From assembly GCF_023145115.1 (NCBI RefSeq), contig NZ_JAGLEJ010000053.1, positions 1-64,000 on the forward strand: a stretch of 64,000 bases of DNA, read 5' to 3'. Shown one piece after another: positions 58,918 to 64,000 of this stretch. How positions within the stretch are numbered: position 1 is the first letter of the stretch; each line of letters begins with the position of its first letter. Under the pieces are notes generated by a model. It was not told the DNA's origin. It saw only the letters and a list, made by a program, of their open reading frames with translations, and did no database searches. Source of the stretch: Algiphilus sp. GTDB lineage: Bacteria; Pseudomonadota; Gammaproteobacteria; Nevskiales; Nevskiaceae. The translations under genes and the position numbers were made by a program.

Positions 58918-59427
58918 TCAGGACGCGGGCACGCCGCAGCGGTCCCGCGCCCGGGCCAGCGCATCGGAAAAGCCCTCGGTCGGGATCGCGATCTCGGTGA
59001 TGGCCGTGTCTCCCTGGGTGATGATGAACGCGGTGAAGGCCTGCATCCGGTCGAGCACCTTCTGGCGACCGCGAACGACATCGAGCGTCGCATGTTGCGG
59101 ATCGGCGAGCAATTCGGCGTCGACGTAATCGCGCCGGTCGCCCTCGCCGAATGTGAACAGCGTCTCAAAGCGCTTGCCCTCGGGCATCTCGGCGAAACCG
59201 GGGTTGAGCACCAGCAGCGACTCCTCGGGCCCCTCCAGCGCGCTCGTGCAGGTGTAGAGCATGCTGATGCCGCGCACCGGGCGCGCGGTCTCGACCACGG
59301 CGATGGCCGGCTCGGTATCCTGCGCCGGAACGGTATAGAACACCCAGTCGGTGAACTGCCGCACCCCGTCGGATTGGGCGCCCGCGATCAGCGGGAGGAA
59401 CAGGAGCAGCAGCGCGGGAAGGCGCAT
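58918..59427 (-). CDS. Hypothetical secreted protein
   Basis: 169 residues with a signal peptide (MRLPALLLLFLPLIAGAQSD). The mature part has FTDWVFYTVPAQDTEPAIAV, GISMLYTCTSALEGPEESLL, and a late Cys in DALARARDRCGVPAS, so one disulfide is possible. No family is recognised. It lies between the TonB receptor and the protease gene, same strand, 50 bp on either side, so it may be cotranscribed. Confidence 0.65.
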   Translation of the reverse strand: MRLPALLLLFLPLIAGAQSDGVRQFTDWVFYTVPAQDTEPAIAVVETARPVRGISMLYTCTSALEGPEESLLVLNPGFAEMPEGKRFETLFTFGEGDRRDYVDAELLADPQHATLDVVRGRQKVLDRMQAFTAFIITQGDTAITEIAIPTEGFSDALARARDRCGVPAS

Positions 59428-59477
59428 GGGCGGAGCACCGGTGACGGATCGGAGCGCTACCCTAGCGCGGCGCGCGC

Positions 59478-61556
59478 CTAGAGTCGAAGCGCGAGCCCGG
59501 CGTAGAGGTGGCGTCCCGGCAGCGGCTCGAAGAAGCCGCGCTCGTCGATCGGCCGGCCTTCGTTGGCGTTGACCCGCAGATTGGCGATGGCGTCGCGATC
59601 GAGCAGATTGTTGACGCCGGCGAACAGCTCCAGCTCGGTGTCGGCGCCAAGCGCGAAGTGCGTTCCGGCGCGTGCGTTGAGCAGCGCATGGCCGCCCACC
59701 TTCAGCGCGTTGGCGTTCTCGGCATAGCGGCTGTCGGTGAACCGGGCGTCGACCGCGGCGAAGTGGCTGGCGCCGTGCCATGCCGCCTCGACGAAGGCGT
59801 TCTGGCGCGGGACCCCGGGCAGGTCGTTGCCCGAGAGGTCGGTGCCGTCGCTGGTGGTGAAGCGGTCGAAGCGCAGGCGTGCGTAGGTATAGCTGGCGGT
59901 AAGGCGCAGCGGCGGCAGCGGCTGCCAGACCGCCATGGCCTCGACGCCGTCGCGGTCGGTACGCGCGGCATTGCGGTAGAAGGTGCGGCCGTCGCGCTCG
60001 AAGGGGGTGATCTCGTCGTCGGTGCGCACCGAGAACAGCGTGACATCGAAGTGCAGCACGGCGGCGAGGTCGTTGCGCAGGCCGATCTCGCGGTTGACGC
60101 TCTCCTGCGGCTCGATGTCGGGGTTGAATCCGGCGTCACCGTCGGGGCGCGCGAATTCGGTGAAGGTGGGTGATTCGAAGGCGGTGGCGATGTTGGCGTA
60201 GGCGTGCAGGTCGTCGCGTACGCGCCACAGCAGACCGGCGCTGCCGCTGAGCTCGTCGAAGTCGCGCGCGCCGCTGTCGTCGCCATCGTCGAGCAGGCGG
60301 TCGTCGCCGGTCAGGCGCAGGCGGTCGGCGCGCGCCCCCAGGCTCAGCGTCAGTGCCGGCACGAGGTCGATGTCGATCTGGCCGAAACCGGCCACTACGG
60401 TGGCTTTTTGCACCTCGCGCTGGGTGAGCGCGCTGCGCTCGCCCTCGGTGTCGATCGACTGGCGATAGCGGTCGTCGCGTTGGCGCTGGGCTTCTACGCC
60501 AAGGGTGTAGCGGGCGCGGCGCTCGCCGAGCGTGAAGCCGCCGCGGAGCTCGCTGCCGGCACCGAAGAAGTCGCGCTCGAAGCCGACCAGATTCTCGGCG
60601 CCGGGGAAGAAGAAGGGCAGCACCTGCTCGAAGTCGCGTTGCGTCAGGAAAGCGCGTGTGACGATTTCGGTGCCGGCCGTCAGGCCGTGGCGATAGGTCA
60701 GGCCGAGCCGCTGCTGGGCGACATCCTGGCCGGAGTCGAGTGCGCGCGCGGTTTCGGTGGCCTGCTGGCGGTCGGCCATCAGCTGGTTGAGGCTGAGTCC
60801 GCCCGGATCCTCGGCCTTGGGCAGTTCCAGCACTGCGAGCACGACTTCCAGGCGGCGGTCGTCCGTAGGCTGCCAGCCGAGCTTGGCGTTGAACAGCGTC
60901 TTGCGGACCGCGCTCTGCTCGCGATGACCTTCATAGTCGAGATGGCTGATGCCGGCGTGGTAGTCGAAGTCGCCGAGCGATCCGCCGTGACGCGCATACA
61001 CCTTGGCGAAGCTGTCGCCGCCGCCCTGTGCGCGCAAGGTGGTGCCGGGGTGGTCGCGGCCATTGGCGGTTTCCACCGACACCACGCCGCCACCCGCGTT
61101 GCCGTAGAGCACCGACGACGGCCCGCGCAACACCTCGGCGCGCACCGCACTGTCGAGATCGATCATGTCGACCTGCGACTGGCCGTCGGGCAGCGTCTCG
61201 GGGAAGCCGTCGGCGCGGATGCGGATGCCGCGCACGCCGAAGGGCGCGCGCGCGCCGAAACCGCGCAGCGACAGGCGCTGCCCCTGCGCGAAGTTGTAGC
61301 GGTTCTGCAGGAACAGCCCCGGCACCCGCGACAGCGCCTCGTCGAGCTGCAGGCCCTGGCGACCTTCCCGGATGGCGTCTTCGCTGACGATCGTCACGCC
61401 GGCGGGCGTTTCCGCCAGCGGGCGCTCGATGCGCGTGCCGGTGACGACGATGGAGTCGAAGCCCGGTTGCGCGTTCCCCCACACGGATGGCGGAAGCGAT
61501 AGCGTCACTGCGGCTCCGGTAAGCAGAGTGCGAGCCATTTGATGATAGAGCGACAT
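59478..61556 (-). CDS. TonB-dependent outer-membrane receptor
   Basis: 692 residues. A signal peptide (TLLTGAAVTLSLPPSVWGNA), a TonB-box-like DSIVVTGTRIERPLAE, a plug (RLSLRGFGARAPFGVRGIRI, EVLRGPSSVLYGNAGGGVVS) and a 22-strand barrel to the C-terminus (LPGRHLYAGLALRL) are present. It imports a siderophore, cobalamin or similar large ligand. The plug and RADGFPETLPDGQSQVDMID suggest the ferric-siderophore group (FecA/PupB-like). No sigma/anti-sigma genes adjoin. It is 45 bp downstream of a SRPBCC gene. Confidence 0.9.
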   Translation of the reverse strand: MSLYHQMARTLLTGAAVTLSLPPSVWGNAQPGFDSIVVTGTRIERPLAETPAGVTIVSEDAIREGRQGLQLDEALSRVPGLFLQNRYNFAQGQRLSLRGFGARAPFGVRGIRIRADGFPETLPDGQSQVDMIDLDSAVRAEVLRGPSSVLYGNAGGGVVSVETANGRDHPGTTLRAQGGGDSFAKVYARHGGSLGDFDYHAGISHLDYEGHREQSAVRKTLFNAKLGWQPTDDRRLEVVLAVLELPKAEDPGGLSLNQLMADRQQATETARALDSGQDVAQQRLGLTYRHGLTAGTEIVTRAFLTQRDFEQVLPFFFPGAENLVGFERDFFGAGSELRGGFTLGERRARYTLGVEAQRQRDDRYRQSIDTEGERSALTQREVQKATVVAGFGQIDIDLVPALTLSLGARADRLRLTGDDRLLDDGDDSGARDFDELSGSAGLLWRVRDDLHAYANIATAFESPTFTEFARPDGDAGFNPDIEPQESVNREIGLRNDLAAVLHFDVTLFSVRTDDEITPFERDGRTFYRNAARTDRDGVEAMAVWQPLPPLRLTASYTYARLRFDRFTTSDGTDLSGNDLPGVPRQNAFVEAAWHGASHFAAVDARFTDSRYAENANALKVGGHALLNARAGTHFALGADTELELFAGVNNLLDRDAIANLRVNANEGRPIDERGFFEPLPGRHLYAGLALRL

Positions 61557-61601
61557 GAAGGGCCCTTTGCGAAGCTGACTTGGAATCTGGTGACCGGTGG
61601 A

Positions 61602-62036
61602 TCACGGGGTGCTGAATAGTTCCTGCAAGCTTTGCAGGCCCGCATCGTAAACGCTGGCAATAGTGGCCTTCGCCTCCGCGTCCGGGACGTACCTCGCCGA
61701 GAACCAGCCCTCCCAATGCACTTGGCACCCACTCTCGGTGTTGGAGACCGAGAGCGCTCCCACATAGTCGGAGACCGGTAGCGGACTGCACAGTATGCGG
61801 TACTCGTAGCTGCGCGCGTGACCGTCGTACCGGATCAGGGCTTCGGCGATAGAGGCGCCTCCCTCCAGTGTCAGTACACGTAAGGCACCGGGGGTGGTTG
61901 CTTCGCCACTGTTGTGGGCGTCGGTAACGCTGGGGTGCCACCGTTGGAGCGCATGAAAGCATCCGATTAGGGCCCATACCGTCGAAGGCGGTGTCGCGAG
62001 ATCGCGGCTGCGCTTCACCGAGATCGCGCTGCTCAT
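61602..62036 (-). CDS. SRPBCC/polyketide-cyclase-like protein
   Basis: 144 residues, ISVKRSRDLATPPSTVWALI, GCFHALQRWHPSVTDAHNSG, then RVLTLEGGASIAEALIRYDG and SYEYRILCSPLPVSDYVGAL, ending with the long helix VYDAGLQSLQELFSTP. This is a START/Bet v 1-type ligand-binding fold. It is the likely first gene of a unit with the TonB receptor; a ligand-binding partner role is a guess. Confidence 0.82.
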   Translation of the reverse strand: MSSAISVKRSRDLATPPSTVWALIGCFHALQRWHPSVTDAHNSGEATTPGALRVLTLEGGASIAEALIRYDGHARSYEYRILCSPLPVSDYVGALSVSNTESGCQVHWEGWFSARYVPDAEAKATIASVYDAGLQSLQELFSTP

Positions 62037-62417
62037 GCTGCGCCTCCCTCGGGGCCGTGATCTGGGGGTAGGGAGCGTTGCCGTGCCCTACTTGTTTCGT
62101 CGTCGCGCATCACCGTCTCCTCTCCATGTGCACTTGCCTATGTCCCGCATCTACGGCTGGTGACGGCGCTCGCAGAGGCAAGAAGAGTGCCATCACCAAC
62201 ATGTCCGCGGGGACGGGGTTTCCGCAACGATCGCCGGTCGGCAGTTTCAACATGGTGACACTGTGTTGCAGAGTTGCCGCAGATGTGGGCTGTCCTTCCG
62301 CTGCCTCATTCGGCACGGCTACTACGTATTGCCGAACTTGAGAGCCCTTCTCTCGGGCTGGCCTGCTTCTTGCTCGCTGCCTCGGCGTCAACCCGGCCCG
62401 GTCGAGGTGCAAATCCG
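62037..62417. other. Intergenic region, no gene recognised
   Basis: About 380 bp between the divergent SRPBCC and phasin-like genes. An ORF of 87 codons (MPCPTCFVVAHHRLLSMCTC) and frames on the other strand exist, but none has a good start site or a recognisable product. It should contain two divergent promoters; I do not see a clear sigma-70 or sigma-54 consensus (GG-N10-GC). Confidence 0.4.
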
Positions 62418-62819
62418 ATGAATCGCCATGACAGCGGCACACTATGCAACGAAGAGCGGTCGTGCGAGCACGCGCTTACAGCTGATCAGAGCGAAGCCGA
62501 CGAGGCTCTAGCGCAGTCGGAAAGAGTGGTGACCGCTATGATTGACCTCGGGGAGATGGTCTCCGAGCAGATAATCGCGTTGACCAAACAGCAAATGGAG
62601 ATCAACCAGGAATTCTCGGAGCACTGCGCCCGACATTTCCAGGCCCTTTGTCGTTACGCGGATTCGCCAGAGCGCTTGGCTGAGCAGAAGGCGCTTGTAG
62701 ACGATCTACGCGCTAGGGTCGATCGCCATGCAGAAGCGCTCTACCGAATTTGGTCAGGCGGGCATGCCACGCTGAGCAGCATCTTCGAGCGTACAGAACT
62801 CCCCAGTAGCTCCAACTAG
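62418..62819 (+). CDS. Helical phasin-like protein
   Basis: 133 residues starting MNRHDSGTLCNEERSCEHAL. The main body is one long amphipathic helix (SERVVTAMIDLGEMVSEQII, ALTKQQMEINQEFSEHCARH, FQALCRYADSPERLAEQKAL, VDDLRARVDRHAEALYRIWS), much like phasins that coat polyhydroxyalkanoate granules. No motif proves that role. It converges with the sigma-54 activator gene, 13 bp between stops. Confidence 0.6.
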   Translation: MNRHDSGTLCNEERSCEHALTADQSEADEALAQSERVVTAMIDLGEMVSEQIIALTKQQMEINQEFSEHCARHFQALCRYADSPERLAEQKALVDDLRARVDRHAEALYRIWSGGHATLSSIFERTELPSSSN

Positions 62820-62832
62820 ACCTGTTTCGATC

Positions 62833-64000
62833 CTAGGAGAGGCGTGTAGCATTCGTCCCCCGCAAGCGATCCGAATCAATGCCGTGTTGGCGCATCTTGC
62901 GGTAGAGCGTATTTCGGCTGACGCCAAGCGCGCGCGCTGCGCGACTCATGTTGAAGCGATGCTTCTCGATGGTTTCAATCAGTGCGGTGCGCTCAGCTTG
63001 CTCAAGCGGGTTACCGGTCTTGCCCGGCGTTTCGTCCGGAGCGCGCGCGGCCGTAGTGGATGGAGAAGCGGCGATGGCCTTGCTCGATTCGATGGCAATG
63101 CTGTTCCAGCTGATATCAGCGATGCTGAGGTCTGCGGGCGTGACATAGCCACCTTCGCACATGGCTACCGCGGTACGCAGAACGTTGCGCAATTCGCGGA
63201 TGTTGCCCGGCCACTCGTGCCGCAACAGGATATCCATGGCTGCATCGCTCATCGTGATCGGATCGTCGGATTCTGCGGCTTCAACGTCGAACACTTGACG
63301 AATGATCTCCTCCATGTCACTGCGCTCTCGGAGCGACGGCAACTTGAGGGTGATGCCGTTGAGCCGGTAATAGAGATCCTCGCGGAATCGCCCCTCCGCG
63401 ACCATGTCGTCCAGGTTGCGCAGCGACGCGCTCATCAAACGGATATCGATTGGAACCGGGCGTTCGCTGCCCAGCGGGGTTACGGTCCGCTCCTCAAGCA
63501 CACGTAGCAGGCGCGTTTGCAGTTCCAGCGGCATATCCCCGATCTCGTCGAGAAAGAGGGTGCCACCGTCGGCTTGCAGGATGCGCCCTCGAGCCCCTTC
63601 CTTGCGGGCGCCGGTGAAGGCGCCACCCTTGTACCCGAATAGCTCAGCCTCAATCAACGACTCGGGGATCGCAGCGCAATTGACGGCCACGAAAGGCTTG
63701 TCCGCGCGGTCGCCGGCGTTATGTACCGCGCGAGCGAAGACATCCTTGCCCGAACCGGTCGGCCCTTGGAGAAGGATTGACACCTGGGATGTGGCCAGAC
63801 GCCGCGCGCAGCGTGCGTTGCGCTGCATGACGGGATCGCTGCCGGCGATAGTATTGATGTCGATCTCGGCGCTGAATCCCTGCTGTGCGACCGGCAAGGC
63901 CTTCCGACCGCTGCCGGCGTCGCGTAGACGCCCGCCGCGCTGTGTCTCTCCCGGTGCGGGCTGGCAGGTCAGGAAGAAGCGGCGTCCATGTTGATGGTCG
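62833..64000 (-). CDS. Sigma-54-dependent activator (AcoR-like), 5' end outside window
   Basis: At least 388 residues; the frame is open to the window edge, with HGRRFFLTCQPAPGETQR before the AAA+ domain, so an N-terminal sensor part (GAF or PAS) lies beyond. The AAA+ core has LLQGPTGSGKDVFARAVHN (Walker A), the sigma-54-contacting GYKGGAFTGARKEG, TLFLDEIGDMPLELQ (Walker B) and the arginine finger region FREDLYYRLNGI. A Fis-type HTH closes it (NMSRAARALGVSRNTLYRKM). It activates sigma-54 promoters, perhaps of acetoin or alcohol catabolism genes; the target is not in view. Confidence 0.93.
   Translation of the reverse strand, partial: DHQHGRRFFLTCQPAPGETQRGGRLRDAGSGRKALPVAQQGFSAEIDINTIAGSDPVMQRNARCARRLATSQVSILLQGPTGSGKDVFARAVHNAGDRADKPFVAVNCAAIPESLIEAELFGYKGGAFTGARKEGARGRILQADGGTLFLDEIGDMPLELQTRLLRVLEERTVTPLGSERPVPIDIRLMSASLRNLDDMVAEGRFREDLYYRLNGITLKLPSLRERSDMEEIIRQVFDVEAAESDDPITMSDAAMDILLRHEWPGNIRELRNVLRTAVAMCEGGYVTPADLSIADISWNSIAIESSKAIAASPSTTAARAPDETPGKTGNPLEQAERTALIETIEKHRFNMSRAARALGVSRNTLYRKMRQHGIDSDRLRGTNATRLS

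Noticed and set aside
57607..59481. Long plus-strand frame opposite the protease and secreted protein genes
   Set aside because: Antisense to a clear serine protease; composition typical of a shadow.

Overview
The window is about 65% G+C bacterial chromosome. Gene content (class I folE, prfC, heavy-metal RND efflux, a GlyGly-CTERM protease, an acyl-ACP desaturase, an AcoR-like sigma-54 activator) suggests a gammaproteobacterium, possibly of the Nevskiales/Xanthomonadales side. That placement rests on gene content only.

Layout. 1-1.4 kb: a partial gene and a decayed IS21-family element. 1.4-3.1 kb: a divergent pair, a membrane methyltransferase and a rhodanese-nucleotidyl cyclase fusion, around a palindromic operator. 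9.7-3.2 kb (minus strand): a metal-efflux operon in the order small Cys/His protein, outer-membrane factor, His-rich adaptor, RND pump, PII-like protein.

10.07-48.65 kb: a nearly complete Mu-like (B3-like, probably siphovirus-type) transposable prophage bounded by inverted terminal repeats. The immunity region (Ner-like protein and repressor) sits near the middle. The minus strand carries the early genes (DDE transposase, B ATPase, Gam-like, GemA, Mor), a strong terminator, then lysis genes, terminase, portal, gpF and gpG. The plus strand carries three accessory genes, then protease/scaffold gpI, major head gpT, tail genes with a programmed -1 frameshift, tape measure and tail fibres. The late genes are therefore split into two divergent operons. 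Both carry the same dyad (TGCCAAG-N4-CTTAGCA) in front of them, which I propose is the site of the phage Mor-type activator. The right end has a truncated DNA adenine methylase gene and an SRAP-family gene.

48.7-56.9 kb: ordinary chromosome with a CAU tRNA, prfC, a HicB/HicA-type toxin-antitoxin pair, a MATE exporter, acylphosphatase, an SDR, a desaturase, folE and an orphan parB. 57-64 kb: an IS481-family remnant, a secreted trypsin-like protease, a TonB-dependent receptor behind a SRPBCC protein, a helical phasin-like protein, and a sigma-54 activator cut by the window edge.

The observations most worth follow-up are the duplicated late-operon dyad, the split and divergent late region, the low-G+C accessory module between repressor and late genes, a u-spanin-like lysis protein, and the rhodanese-cyclase fusion.
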